NCBI GenBank assembly: GCA_016930795.1
Contig: JAFGFY010000202.1
Coordinates: 1 to 32,013, forward strand
DNA length: 32,013 bases
DNA from: Deltaproteobacteria bacterium
Lineage (GTDB): Bacteria; Desulfobacterota; DSM-4660; Desulfatiglandales; HGW-15
Reading direction: 5' to 3'
Made by a program: the position numbers and the translations under genes
Shown: positions 1 to 7,940 of the stretch, one piece after another
How positions within the stretch are numbered: position 1 is the first letter of the stretch
Layout of the letters: each line of letters opens with the position of its first letter
Notes under the pieces: generated by a model
The model's input: only the letters and a program-made list of their open reading frames with translations
The model's database searches: none
Told to the model about the DNA's origin: nothing

Positions 1-219
1 AGAATGGTTGAAGGATCGGTAGAGAGAGTCACCAGAGAAACGGTCACAAATGTGGTGGGAGAGATCTTTTCTGAAGAGAAGATTGAAAGTATAGTAACGG
101 GAGTGGTCGAGAGGACTGTGGAGAGAGTTACCAGGGAGGCCGTGACCCATGTTGCTGAAAAGGTCTTTACTGAGGCCATTGATGCCTTGAAACAGAGTCT
201 CGAACCCACGTCAGATTGA
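1..219 (+). CDS. C-terminal fragment of a helical-repeat protein
   Basis: The frame is open at the left edge, so the gene starts outside the window; the ATG at 4 is not needed as a start. About 72 residues remain. They form two imperfect copies of a helical, charged unit built around VERVTRE followed by V..V...F, ending in a DALKQSLE helix. Similar glutamate/valine-rich tails occur at the C-terminus of some response regulators of Deltaproteobacteria next to valS; that is recalled family knowledge, not something the fragment proves. No catalytic motif is visible. A strong terminator follows about 50 nt after the stop, so the gene ends its own transcription unit. Confidence 0.6.
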   Translation, partial: RMVEGSVERVTRETVTNVVGEIFSEEKIESIVTGVVERTVERVTREAVTHVAEKVFTEAIDALKQSLEPTSD

Positions 220-270
220 AGTTTGAGATAAAATTTCACTTTAATATTCTTAAAATATATGTTTAGTTAA

Positions 271-299
271 GGGGTTGTATCTGCTACAACCCCTTTTTT
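271..299 (+). terminator. Rho-independent terminator
   Basis: A perfect 9-bp stem, GGGGTTGTA (271-279) pairing with TACAACCCC (285-293), encloses a 5-nt loop and is followed by six T. It lies between the upstream gene and valS. A possible promoter (TTGAGA at 223-228, TATTCT at 245-250) sits upstream of it, so it could also act in a short valS leader; termination of the upstream gene is the simpler reading. Confidence 0.85.
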
Positions 300-384
300 G
301 TTTAACTTCGATGAGATCGCAAAGGGATCTTGTGAATTCAGTGCAGAGCAAAGCGGAGCAAAATTCAGTTTGGAGTATTTACGT

Positions 385-3036
385 ATGGGGCAAGAGATAT
401 TAGCGAAAGGTTATGAACCAAGAGAAGTAGAGAATAAATGGTACCAATACTGGGAGGAAAATAATCTTTTTCGGGCGGAGAGCAAATCGGAAAAGCCCCC
501 TTTTTCCATCGTCATCCCGCCCCCCAATGTTACGGGGTACCTTCATATGGGGCACGCGCTCAACAACACGCTTCAGGATATTCTCTGTCGCTATAAGAGA
601 ATGCAGGGGTATAACGTCCTATGGCAGCCAGGCATGGACCACGCGGGTATCGCGACCCAGAATGTAGTGGAGCGGGATCTGGCCTCAAAGGGTATGGATC
701 GTCATGAGGTCGGACGAGAGAGATTTATTGAATTAGTTTGGGAATGGCGTGAGAAATATGGGGGTGTGATCCTCAACCAGCTTAAGAGACTTGGATGTTC
801 CTGTGACTGGAGCCGGGAACGTTTTACTATGGATGAAGGTCTGACAAGAGCTGTGAAGGAGGTTTTCGTTCGCCTCTATGAAGAAGGACTTATTTACAGG
901 GGAGACTATATCATCAACTGGTGCCCAAGATGTCATACAGCTTTGGCGGATCTTGAAGTAGAACACGAAGATCTGGATAGCTCTCTTTACTACATCCGCT
1001 ACTTGTTTGAAAACCGCGGGGGTTACTTGCTCATCGCAACAACACGACCTGAGACCCTTCTTGGAGACTCGGCTGTGGCGGTGAATCCAGAGGACGATCG
1101 TTATAAGGACCTTGAAGGGGCTCATGTGACCCTTCCTATCCTAAACAGGTCTCTCCCGATCATTTTCGATTCCTACGTGGATAAAGAGTTTGGTACCGGA
1201 GCCCTGAAGATTACACCTGCCCATGACCCCTATGATTTTGATATCGGCAACACCCATGGGCTTGAGAGAATAAAGGTCATAGACGAAGACGGTAGAATGA
1301 ATGATCTGGCAGGGCCTTACAAAGGCATGGACAGATTTGAATGTCGTGAAAAAATCCTGAATGATCTGCGCGAATCTGACCTCCTTGAAAAGATCGAACC
1401 GTATCGTCACGCTGTAGGGCACTGTTATAGATGCAAGACCATGATTGAACCGCTTCTCTCCAAACAATGGTTTGTTAGGGTTTCCCCCCTTGCCAAGGAA
1501 GCGATCGCATCCGTTAAGGACGGGAGAACCCGGATTGTCCCGGTCCAATGGGAGAATGTCTTCCACGAATGGATGAATAACATCAAAGACTGGTGCATCT
1601 CTAGGCAGATTTGGTGGGGGCATCGCATACCGGCCTGGTATTGCGATGAGTGTGGTGAGATCATCGTGGCCAGGGAACCCCCTGATGCCTGCACAGCCTG
1701 TCATAGTGAGAACCTTCAACAAGAGACAGATGTTCTGGATACCTGGTTTAGTTCGGCCCTTTGGCCATTTTCCACCCAGGGTTGGCCTGATGCCACTGAC
1801 GAATTGAAAACCTTTTATCCGACTTCGGTGTTGGTGACGGCCTTTGACATCCTCTTCTTCTGGGTGGCTAGGATGATGATGATGGGTCTTCACTTCACAG
1901 GTGATGTCCCTTTTGTTGATGTCTATATCCATGCACTTGTAAGGGACGCGGAAGGCAAGAAGATGAGCAAGTCTAAGGGGAATGTGGTAGATCCTCTCCA
2001 GATTGTCGATCGCTATGGGACGGATGCCTTCCGATTCACACTGGCTGCCCTTGCCGCGCAAGGACGGGATATTCGGCTTTCTGAAGAGCGAATCGAGGGA
2101 TACCGACATTTTGTCAACAAGATATGGAACTCAGCGCGTTTCGTCCTAATGAATCTAGACGAGGATACTCTGATTGAAGAAAAGAGCAGTGATCATATCC
2201 TTTCGGAGAGATGGATTCTCTCCAGACTCGGTCAAGTCAGCGGAGAGATGGCCAAGGCTTTGGACGACTATCGTTTTAACGACGCGGCCAGCCTTTGCTA
2301 TCAATTTGTCTGGCATGAATTCTGTGACTGGTACGTGGAAATGGCCAAGCCGGAGTTATCTGGAGAGGATGAAAATCTAAGGCGATCCACTCAGTCTAAT
2401 TTACTCAAAGTACTCGTGGCGGTCCTGAAGCTTACCCATCCCTTCATGCCTTTTGTCACCGAAGAGATCTGGCAGAGGCTCCCGGGAAGTCAGGGGAGTA
2501 TTATGAAGGCCAAGTTCCCAGAGGCCTCTGACTTTGCCTACGATCCTCAGGCTGTGAAAGAAATGGATCTGCTTATGGCTGTTGTTTCAGGAGTGCGCAA
2601 CATTCGGGGGGAGATGAATATCGGCCCCTCTAAGAAGATCAGTATTGTCATAGAAATGCCGGACGAAGAGGATGCCAATGTGATTCGCCGGAATATCGTT
2701 CATGTGCAGAATATGGCTAGGGTCGACTCTGTTGAGATCGGTTCCAGCATCCCCAAGCCCAAGGCCTCTGCAACCGCTGTGTTTGGCAAGAATCAGGTTC
2801 ATGTGCTACTCAAAGGCTTATTGGACTATGATGAGGAACGCAAGAGATTGAAGAAAGAGATCATGAGGGTTGAAAAAGAAATGGGCGTTCTAAATAGAAA
2901 ACTGTCTAATCAGAGTTTCTTGAGTAATGCCCCTCCTGAGATTGTGAATGATGTCAGGAAAAAGGTTGAGTCATTAGGGCTCAAACTTCAGAATTTGAAC
3001 CAGAATTTGAAGTTTTTTCAGTCCATAATGGATTGA
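385..3036 (+). CDS. valS: Valine--tRNA ligase
   Basis: Class I aminoacyl-tRNA synthetase that charges tRNA-Val with valine in the cytoplasm and edits mischarged threonine. About 883 residues, the usual bacterial length. The HIGH motif appears as HMGH (residues 54-57) after PPPNVTG, and KMSKS is exact (526-530). Between them lies the CP1 editing region with TTRPETLLGD and, further on, cysteine pairs (WCPRC, HCYRC, YCDEC) that may bind zinc. The C-terminus is a basic coiled coil (about 820-883), as in bacterial ValRS. The frame is open upstream to a TTG at 298, but the ATG at 385 has GGAG 9 nt upstream and gives the family N-terminus (ILAKGYEPREVENKWYQYW), so it is chosen. The next gene starts 46 nt downstream. 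Confidence 0.97.
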   Translation: MGQEILAKGYEPREVENKWYQYWEENNLFRAESKSEKPPFSIVIPPPNVTGYLHMGHALNNTLQDILCRYKRMQGYNVLWQPGMDHAGIATQNVVERDLASKGMDRHEVGRERFIELVWEWREKYGGVILNQLKRLGCSCDWSRERFTMDEGLTRAVKEVFVRLYEEGLIYRGDYIINWCPRCHTALADLEVEHEDLDSSLYYIRYLFENRGGYLLIATTRPETLLGDSAVAVNPEDDRYKDLEGAHVTLPILNRSLPIIFDSYVDKEFGTGALKITPAHDPYDFDIGNTHGLERIKVIDEDGRMNDLAGPYKGMDRFECREKILNDLRESDLLEKIEPYRHAVGHCYRCKTMIEPLLSKQWFVRVSPLAKEAIASVKDGRTRIVPVQWENVFHEWMNNIKDWCISRQIWWGHRIPAWYCDECGEIIVAREPPDACTACHSENLQQETDVLDTWFSSALWPFSTQGWPDATDELKTFYPTSVLVTAFDILFFWVARMMMMGLHFTGDVPFVDVYIHALVRDAEGKKMSKSKGNVVDPLQIVDRYGTDAFRFTLAALAAQGRDIRLSEERIEGYRHFVNKIWNSARFVLMNLDEDTLIEEKSSDHILSERWILSRLGQVSGEMAKALDDYRFNDAASLCYQFVWHEFCDWYVEMAKPELSGEDENLRRSTQSNLLKVLVAVLKLTHPFMPFVTEEIWQRLPGSQGSIMKAKFPEASDFAYDPQAVKEMDLLMAVVSGVRNIRGEMNIGPSKKISIVIEMPDEEDANVIRRNIVHVQNMARVDSVEIGSSIPKPKASATAVFGKNQVHVLLKGLLDYDEERKRLKKEIMRVEKEMGVLNRKLSNQSFLSNAPPEIVNDVRKKVESLGLKLQNLNQNLKFFQSIMD

Positions 3037-3082
3037 CCTGAGGATGAAATCGTGCCGGAGTCGATGTTTAATGAGGTAAATC

Positions 3083-3844
3083 ATGGAAACGTATGCCATC
3101 GAGTTTGAGGATGTCTGGTTTTCCTATGAGAAATCCACGGTTCTCCAGGAGGTGAGTTTTTCCCTTGAACAGGGAGAATTCCTGGGAATTATCGGGCCTA
3201 ATGGTGGCGGAAAAACCACTCTTTTGAAACTCATGTTAGGCATATTAAAGCCTGACAGGGGGCGAATACGTATTCTAGGACAGGCCCCCCACGATGCCGG
3301 CCATAGGATGGGATATGTCCCTCAGGGGACGGATTTCAACCGGAACTTCCCTGTCTCTGTCTTGGATGTGGCTCTAATGGGGCGGATGAGCACATCCCGT
3401 ATTGGCCGGCGATACTCCAGGGAAGATCGGGAAAAGGTGAGGGATGTTCTTGAAAAAGTTGGCATGTGGGGTTATCGAAACAGACCCATTGGAAGACTTT
3501 CCGGGGGGCAAAGACAACGAGTCTTTATTGCAAGGGCACTAGCCACCCATCCTGAAATCCTTTTTCTTGACGAGCCCACAGCAAGCGTTGACTCCGAATT
3601 CCAGACAGACCTATATGATTTTCTCAAGGACCTAAACAAGGAGGTGACGATCGTGGTCATTAGCCATGATATCGGAATCATCTCCGCCCATATGAAATCC
3701 ATAGCGTGCGTGAACAAACGGTTGATCTTTCACTCAGGCGCTGAGATTACACAAGAGATGCTGGATACGGCCTACCAATGTCCGGTGGATTTAATTGCAC
3801 ATGGTCTACCACACCGTGTATTGCACAGTCATCAGGAGGAGTGA
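3083..3844 (+). CDS. znuC: Metal ABC transporter ATP-binding protein (ZnuC/MntB family)
   Basis: ATPase subunit of a zinc- or manganese-type ABC importer, acting at the cytoplasmic face with the permease encoded next. 253 residues. Walker A is GPNGGGKTT (38-46), the signature is LSGGQRQR, Walker B is ILFLDEPTASVD, and the switch histidine sits in VISHD. The segment between Q-loop and signature (VLDVALMGR, then an Arg-rich stretch) is typical of the zinc/manganese ATPases. ATG at 3083 has GAGG 6 nt upstream. The gene lies 46 nt after valS and ends one base before the permease start, so the two transport genes are translationally close. Metal specificity cannot be read from the sequence. Confidence 0.85.
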   Translation: METYAIEFEDVWFSYEKSTVLQEVSFSLEQGEFLGIIGPNGGGKTTLLKLMLGILKPDRGRIRILGQAPHDAGHRMGYVPQGTDFNRNFPVSVLDVALMGRMSTSRIGRRYSREDREKVRDVLEKVGMWGYRNRPIGRLSGGQRQRVFIARALATHPEILFLDEPTASVDSEFQTDLYDFLKDLNKEVTIVVISHDIGIISAHMKSIACVNKRLIFHSGAEITQEMLDTAYQCPVDLIAHGLPHRVLHSHQEE

Positions 3845-3845
3845 C

Positions 3846-4670
3846 GTGTGGGAGGTGCTACAGTTTGAATTCATGAGAAATGCCTTGTTTGCCGGGATTC
3901 TTGTAAGTATCACGTGTGGTATTATCGGCACGCTGGTTGTTGTGAACAGAATCGTTTTCATATCTGGAGGTATAGCCCATGCCGCCTATGGGGGTATTGG
4001 AATGGCATTCTATACTGGCCTCCCACCTTTTCTTGGTGCTGCTTTATTCTCCTTTGCCGTTTCAATGGTCATGGGCGTCGCAAGTTTGAGAGACAAACAG
4101 AGAGTAGATGCCATCATCGGGGTGATGTGGGCCATTGGTATGGCGTTGGGCATCATATTCATAGACCTCACACCCGGTTATCATGTGGATCTTATGAGTT
4201 ATCTATTTGGGAGTATCCTGACTGTGGTAACGATGGATATCTGGTTTATGTTGTCTCTCAACATGATCCTCATTCTGATCGTTTTCGTATTCTACAAGGA
4301 ATTCCTCGCCGTGTCCTATGATGAGGAATTCTCTTTTGTGGTGGGTATTCCTGTGCGAACCCTCTACTTCGTCCTGCTTGGCATGATAGCGTTATCTGTG
4401 GTCATGATCATTAAAATAGTCGGCATTATCCTTGTTATTGCCCTGATTTCAATCCCTCCCTACATTGCGGAAAAATACACGACATCACTTGGTAAGATGA
4501 TGATACTCTCCTCCGTACTGGGTATACTCTTTACTTTGGCAGGGCTATGGCTATCCTATAACTATGACCTCACTTCCGGCGCCACGATCATCTTGGTGGC
4601 TGGGTTGGGCTTTTTTGTCTCCCTGGCCTCTGATTTCATAAGGCGCCCTTCAACGGAATCACCCTCTTAG
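3846..4670 (+). CDS. znuB: Metal ABC transporter permease (ZnuB/MntC family)
   Basis: Integral membrane permease, about 274 residues with roughly 8-9 hydrophobic segments. It carries the family pattern ISGGIAHAAYGGIG near the N-terminus and a C-terminal loop of the type RTLYFVLLGMIALSVVMIIKIVGIILV split over two segments. The start is taken as GTG 3846, because AGGAGG (3834-3839) lies 6 nt upstream inside the end of the ATPase gene; the open frame reaches back to 3795 but that would overlap the ATPase by 50 nt without a ribosome site. No substrate-binding protein (ZnuA) or Fur/Zur regulator is nearby, so the third subunit must be encoded elsewhere if the importer is functional. Confidence 0.85.
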   Translation: MWEVLQFEFMRNALFAGILVSITCGIIGTLVVVNRIVFISGGIAHAAYGGIGMAFYTGLPPFLGAALFSFAVSMVMGVASLRDKQRVDAIIGVMWAIGMALGIIFIDLTPGYHVDLMSYLFGSILTVVTMDIWFMLSLNMILILIVFVFYKEFLAVSYDEEFSFVVGIPVRTLYFVLLGMIALSVVMIIKIVGIILVIALISIPPYIAEKYTTSLGKMMILSSVLGILFTLAGLWLSYNYDLTSGATIILVAGLGFFVSLASDFIRRPSTESPS

Positions 4671-4724
4671 TGTCTCATGGGAGTATTGCTCGCTTGATGG
4701 TGAATCAGGGTTGAAAGAATTCCA

Positions 4725-4753
4725 TTGACTAAGAGAGTCGTTTTCGTTACCTT
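4725..4753 (+). promoter_or_regulatory. Candidate sigma-70 promoter
   Basis: TTGACT (4725-4730), a 17-nt spacer and TACCTT (4748-4753) lie 50 nt before the 36-residue ORF. The -35 is good and the -10 is weak. Predicted from pattern only. Confidence 0.35.
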
Positions 4754-4802
4754 ATGAAGCATTGTAGACCCATTGCCTATCAGTTCAGGAGGTATATGAT
4801 TT

Positions 4803-4913
4803 ATGGCGATTCACAAAAAGAGTGAGCGGCGTCGAGAGATTGACCGGAGACGTCGACGGAGGAGGAAGAGACTGAAACAGATTGCCAAGGAAAAAGGCTA
4901 TGTTCCGAAGTGA
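4803..4913 (+). CDS. Tiny arginine/lysine-rich protein (36 aa)
   Basis: ATG 4803 to TGA 4911-4913 encodes 36 residues beginning MAIHKKSERRREIDRRR, continuing with more basic residues and ending KEKGYVPK. More than half the residues are Arg or Lys. AGGAGG (4787-4792) lies 10 nt upstream, and a plausible promoter lies upstream of that. The composition suggests nucleic-acid or ribosome binding, but no family is assigned. I recall similar short HKKSERRREIDRR proteins in Desulfobacterota, which would support it being real; this needs a search. An out-of-frame ATG at 4796 would give only nine codons. Confidence 0.6.
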   Translation: MAIHKKSERRREIDRRRRRRRKRLKQIAKEKGYVPK

Positions 4914-4918
4914 GATGG

Positions 4919-5084
4919 TGAGACCTTTGAAAAACACTCCCTTTTGCCCAATCTCGGCGTTAGGCTCAAATTCTAATCCTCGAAATACTTAAGGTATTCC
5001 TGGCTGTCCCGATGAAAATCGGGTGGTTTATAATTTTCGTCTTCCTTGACCTTGAACAAAATGGAGTATTTTTCAAAGGTCTCA
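4919..5084. repeat. 166-bp element with 28-bp terminal inverted repeats (MITE-like)
   Basis: The left end (4919-4946, starting TGAGACCTTTGAAAAA) and the right end (5057-5084) are inverted copies matching at 26 of 28 positions. The bases TGG flank both sides (4916-4918 and 5085-5087), a possible 3-bp target duplication. The interior has a CCCGAT-GAAA-ATCGGG hairpin (5008-5023) and no ORF of note. It begins 5 nt after the stop of the 36-residue gene. A short match to the end sequence (ATGGAGTATTTT) recurs at 11771-11782. It looks like a non-autonomous repeat family; copy number elsewhere is unknown. Confidence 0.7.
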
Positions 5085-5157
5085 TGGTATTAATTGAGTC
5101 ACAATGGTTTGAGACTCCAATTCCCTTTGGCCTACAGGGTTTGGTCCTCAATACCAT
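5084..5157. repeat. Second inverted-repeat segment abutting the 166-bp element
   Basis: ATGGTATT (5084-5091) is repeated inverted as AATACCAT (5150-5157). Inside, AATTGAGTC (5092-5100) can pair with GACTCCAATT (5112-5121) with one bulge. It directly continues the preceding element and shares its boundary. The remaining stretch to 5296 holds no gene I can support. Confidence 0.4.
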
Positions 5158-5296
5158 AACGTGAACGATCTATTTTAAGGGAGTAACGGGTGCATGCACT
5201 GTTATGTATTTAATGAAAACTACACTGCCGCAGGCCAACGGGGCGTATAACAAGACGTTGTAAAGACCCAAATGGCAGTTTAAAAGAGAGACAAAT

Positions 5297-5437
5297 ATGG
5301 CTTCAAAGACAAAAAAAGCAAAGAAGATTCGGGGCAGGAAGCAAGCGCCTAACAAGGTCAACCTGAAGGCGAGTAAGAAACGTATCACAAAAAACGTAGA
5401 GATTTTGAGAGAACTGGCAGAAAAGGACCAGGCCTAA
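5297..5437 (+). CDS. Small lysine-rich protein (46 aa)
   Basis: ATG 5297 to TAA 5435-5437 encodes 46 residues starting MASKTKKAKKIRGRKQAPN, with a basic N-terminal half and a more ordinary helical end (NVEILRELAEKDQA). A weak purine-rich site (GAGAG) precedes the start. It ends 6 nt before the convergent glycosyltransferase stop, and no terminator is obvious between them. No family recognised. Its codons read cleanly with no rare-frame artefacts, and the amphipathic C-terminus argues for a real small protein, perhaps binding nucleic acid. Confidence 0.5.
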   Translation: MASKTKKAKKIRGRKQAPNKVNLKASKKRITKNVEILRELAEKDQA

Positions 5438-5443
5438 TTCTTT

Positions 5444-6658
5444 CTATTTCCCCTCCTTAATCAAGCTCTTCGCCACTTGTTCGAAGGTATTTACCACTCG
5501 GTGCCACGAGAAATTCTTCTCTACATAGTCCCGACAGGCTTGGGGAGTCCATCTTAATCTCCGGGGGGTGTCGTGGATCACTTCTTCTATCTTGCTTTTT
5601 ATTTGTTGCCAACCAATACCATCAAACAGCAATTCACGGTCAAATGGTCCAATGACCTCAGGTATGCCCCCGATCGGAGTTCCCAATACCGGTGTTCCGC
5701 TTGCCATAGCCTCTAGGATAACTAACCCAAATCCTTCAAGTTTTATGGTTGGAAGGACAAAGAAGTCTGAAGCTTGGTACATTTGAGGAAGGTCTTCTTC
5801 CGGGATATGACCTAAGAAACGGACAGTATTATGGAGAGCGGAATCTCGAACCTTTTTCTTTAGACTTTCTTCCAGAAATCCCTTTCCACCAATAAGGAGC
5901 AATCCCTTGTCTCTTATCATATCACTTTGATTGAACGCCTCGATGAGGTTTTCTAAACCCATTCTGGGAACCAGATTTCGGACTGTCAAAAAAACGGTTT
6001 TGTCCTGTGAGAGGCCCAAAATATCCCTGACAGCGTGTTTGCCCCCGATTGGCAGACAGTATCGGTTCAGATCCACACCACCGGGAATCTGGACCAGTCT
6101 GGTTTTGGGGTAGGAATGGATCTTTGACACTCTTTCAAGCATAAACCGGCTGAGGACGATAACCTTGTCTGCCTTGCGGAGAACCTGTCTCTCTATCTTT
6201 TTCATCAAAAAGGCGATGGTGCTCTCCTTTATGCTCGGTTCTGCATCCTCACGTTGTATCTTTATCAGAAATTCCTCATGCCAAGGAGAGTGGAAATAGT
6301 GAATGATAGGTGTGTTCCTTAAAGAAGACGACATGAGAGGCCCGATACTGACCAGGCTCTGGTGTGTGCAAACCAGATCAAATGAGATATCTCGAGTTAA
6401 ATATCTGTTTAGAGAGGCCGTGTTTTTTATTTCTGAAAGAAATGAAAGAAAAGACTCCTTTCGCGTGGACAGAAAGCGATGAACAATAAGATTGCGATGG
6501 ATTTCTTGATGATCAGGGAGGTTTCCCTCTGTATTGCGCGTGATGACATGGATTTCATGCTCTTTTAGGCTAAGCTCATTGCTGAGATGATAGGCGACTC
6601 TTCCTGCGCCCCCCACTGTATCAGGAAAGAAGACATCTGTGAGTATCAATATTCTCAT
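5444..6658 (-). CDS. Glycosyltransferase family 4 (GT-B)
   Basis: 404-residue cytoplasmic GT-B glycosyltransferase using a nucleotide- or lipid-activated sugar. The N-terminal domain begins with a Rossmann strand and the glycine-rich loop VGGAGRVAYHL (about residues 15-25). The C-terminal donor domain has GGVDLNRY, the linker LTVRNLVPRMGLENLIEAF and the GT4 signature EGFGLVILEAMASGTPV, whose two glutamates act in donor binding. Acceptor and sugar cannot be read. The start at 6658 fits the conserved MRILILTDVFFP N-terminus, though no strong ribosome site is visible. It stands alone, divergent from the HAD gene and convergent with the 46-residue gene, so it is not in a visible polysaccharide cluster. 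Confidence 0.9.
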   Translation of the reverse strand: MRILILTDVFFPDTVGGAGRVAYHLSNELSLKEHEIHVITRNTEGNLPDHQEIHRNLIVHRFLSTRKESFLSFLSEIKNTASLNRYLTRDISFDLVCTHQSLVSIGPLMSSSLRNTPIIHYFHSPWHEEFLIKIQREDAEPSIKESTIAFLMKKIERQVLRKADKVIVLSRFMLERVSKIHSYPKTRLVQIPGGVDLNRYCLPIGGKHAVRDILGLSQDKTVFLTVRNLVPRMGLENLIEAFNQSDMIRDKGLLLIGGKGFLEESLKKKVRDSALHNTVRFLGHIPEEDLPQMYQASDFFVLPTIKLEGFGLVILEAMASGTPVLGTPIGGIPEVIGPFDRELLFDGIGWQQIKSKIEEVIHDTPRRLRWTPQACRDYVEKNFSWHRVVNTFEQVAKSLIKEGK

Positions 6659-6717
6659 GACATTATGGGATCACTTTCATCTATTAAAACCAAAACCCCC
6701 ACACCTCAGACTGGCGA

Positions 6718-6746
6718 TTCAATTATGGAGAATTTTCAGCTATAAT
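6718..6746 (+). promoter_or_regulatory. Candidate sigma-70 promoter for the HAD gene
   Basis: TTCAAT (6718-6723), a 17-nt spacer and an exact TATAAT (6741-6746), about 50 nt before the HAD start, in the divergent gap with the glycosyltransferase. Confidence 0.5.
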
Positions 6747-6797
6747 CAAGTGGTTTTTTGAAGTAAGTTGACGTGAACTACCCGGGAAAAGCATGAG

Positions 6798-7439
6798 ATG
6801 ATTGGACTTGTATTTGATATAGACGGGACGCTTGTTGATTCCTATGACTTAGATGAAAGGCTTTACCGCAGGGCAGTATTGTCAGAGGTCCCTGCCGTTA
6901 AGCTCCGGAACTCTTGGCGTGAGTATCGATATTCTACCGACTCAGGGATCCTCACGGAAATCTTGGAGGAATTCAATCTGCCTGTTGATGAATACTATGA
7001 TTCAGTTCGCCGACGTTTCGGGGAATTGGTCAAAAATCATCTTCAAAACAATAACCACTGTGAATCCATCCCCGGAGCCGTGAGTCTCCTCGAGGATCTC
7101 TCTGGAATTCCAGGTATGAAGATTGGGATTGCTACCGGTGGATGGGGGCATACCGCGCGAATGAAATTGGATGCTGCCGGCTTTTCAGAGTTGAATTTCC
7201 CCATGTCATCCAGTGATGACGCCCTTTCCAGAACAGATATCATGGAGATCTGCGCAAGTAGAATGGGTTTCCCGATAGAGAGGTTTGTCTATGTAGGTGA
7301 TGCACAATGGGATCTGTACGCCGCGGAAAAACTGGGATGGGAATTCATTGGGGTTGGCAAGCGTTTGCAAGGAAGATGCGATATTTGGGTGCCGGATCTC
7401 CTCAATAAAGAACCATTTCTGGCACTCTCGGGCTTCTAG
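6798..7439 (+). CDS. HAD-superfamily phosphatase (phosphoglycolate phosphatase-like)
   Basis: 213-residue soluble HAD hydrolase. Motif I is DIDGTLVDS with the nucleophile D7 and acid/base D9. A helical cap follows (about 15-90). Motif II is the T in GIATGGWG, and motif III/IV is YVGDAQWDLYAAEKLGWEFIG, with the magnesium-binding aspartates. The layout is that of the Gph/PGMB branch acting on small phosphate esters; the substrate is unknown. ATG 6798 is chosen because the ATG at 6793 runs into a stop after one codon. It precedes the phosphate cluster but shows no Pho-type repeats of its own. Confidence 0.85.
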   Translation: MIGLVFDIDGTLVDSYDLDERLYRRAVLSEVPAVKLRNSWREYRYSTDSGILTEILEEFNLPVDEYYDSVRRRFGELVKNHLQNNNHCESIPGAVSLLEDLSGIPGMKIGIATGGWGHTARMKLDAAGFSELNFPMSSSDDALSRTDIMEICASRMGFPIERFVYVGDAQWDLYAAEKLGWEFIGVGKRLQGRCDIWVPDLLNKEPFLALSGF

Positions 7440-7513
7440 GAATGGGCAATATGTTTTTGCGATCTTTTGAATTGATTGATTTCACAGGATCGGTCGGATC
7501 TTTTGAAGGGGGA

Positions 7514-7705
7514 TTACGCTGCGGTGGGGACACTGACCCATTCACTCACTCTTATCCAATCTCCCCTGCGTTCTCTTTCTGATCTTCGTTCTGTCCAAGA
7601 TCTTTTTTCCCCGCCCCCTTTCAAGAAATAATCCAGAGAATGCTCATAACGTCTGTCAAGACCTGAGCGCCTATCCCAAGATGAGCGAAGCTTGTCGACC
7701 GTCAT
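7514..7705 (-). CDS. Small Arg/Glu-rich protein with DRRSG-type motifs (63 aa)
   Basis: A 63-residue protein with repeated arginine pairs: WDRRSGLDRRYEHSLDYFL, then EKRSWTERRSERERRGDWIRV. The frame extends back to 7783, but ATG 7705 has GGAG 7 nt upstream and starts just before the conserved-looking part, so it is preferred. Short proteins with a DRRSG.DRR core followed by EKR...ERR are, from memory, common in Deltaproteobacteria and uncharacterised. It is divergent from the soluble kinase, so the 235-nt gap with Pho-type repeats lies between them. Function unknown. Confidence 0.6.
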   Translation of the reverse strand: MTVDKLRSSWDRRSGLDRRYEHSLDYFLKGGGEKRSWTERRSERERRGDWIRVSEWVSVPTAA

Positions 7706-7827
7706 ATAGAAACTCCGTCTCAATGATTTTGAGAGACTATATAATGTAACATGTTGTATGTCAAGAGAATAATACCACAACATAGAGGGTTGCCCCGCTC
7801 CATATATTCGGATTTTCTCTCCAATTG

Positions 7828-7855
7828 CTAACGAAATCTTAATAAGAAGTGAATA
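7828..7855 (+). promoter_or_regulatory. Candidate Pho box before the soluble histidine kinase
   Basis: CTAACG (7828), TTAATA (7839) and the weak TGAATA (7850) are spaced exactly 11 nt apart, 86 nt before the kinase start. It is the weakest of the fully periodic arrays but has the same period and orientation. Confidence 0.5.
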
Positions 7856-7940
7856 TGGGCAGTCTATTGTATGAGAAAACCAAGCTTGGGGACATGGGGA
7901 AAGGAGAATTCACAGATCATTGTCACGAAAGGAGTTGAAG

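Noticed and set aside
298-384. N-terminal extension of ValS from TTG 298
   Set aside because: The TTG lies in the T-tract of the terminator and has no ribosome site; ATG 385 gives the family N-terminus.
1141-2109. Long minus-strand open frame (322 codons) inside valS
   Set aside because: It is antisense to the conserved catalytic core of valS, its translation has no family pattern, and no ribosome site supports it.
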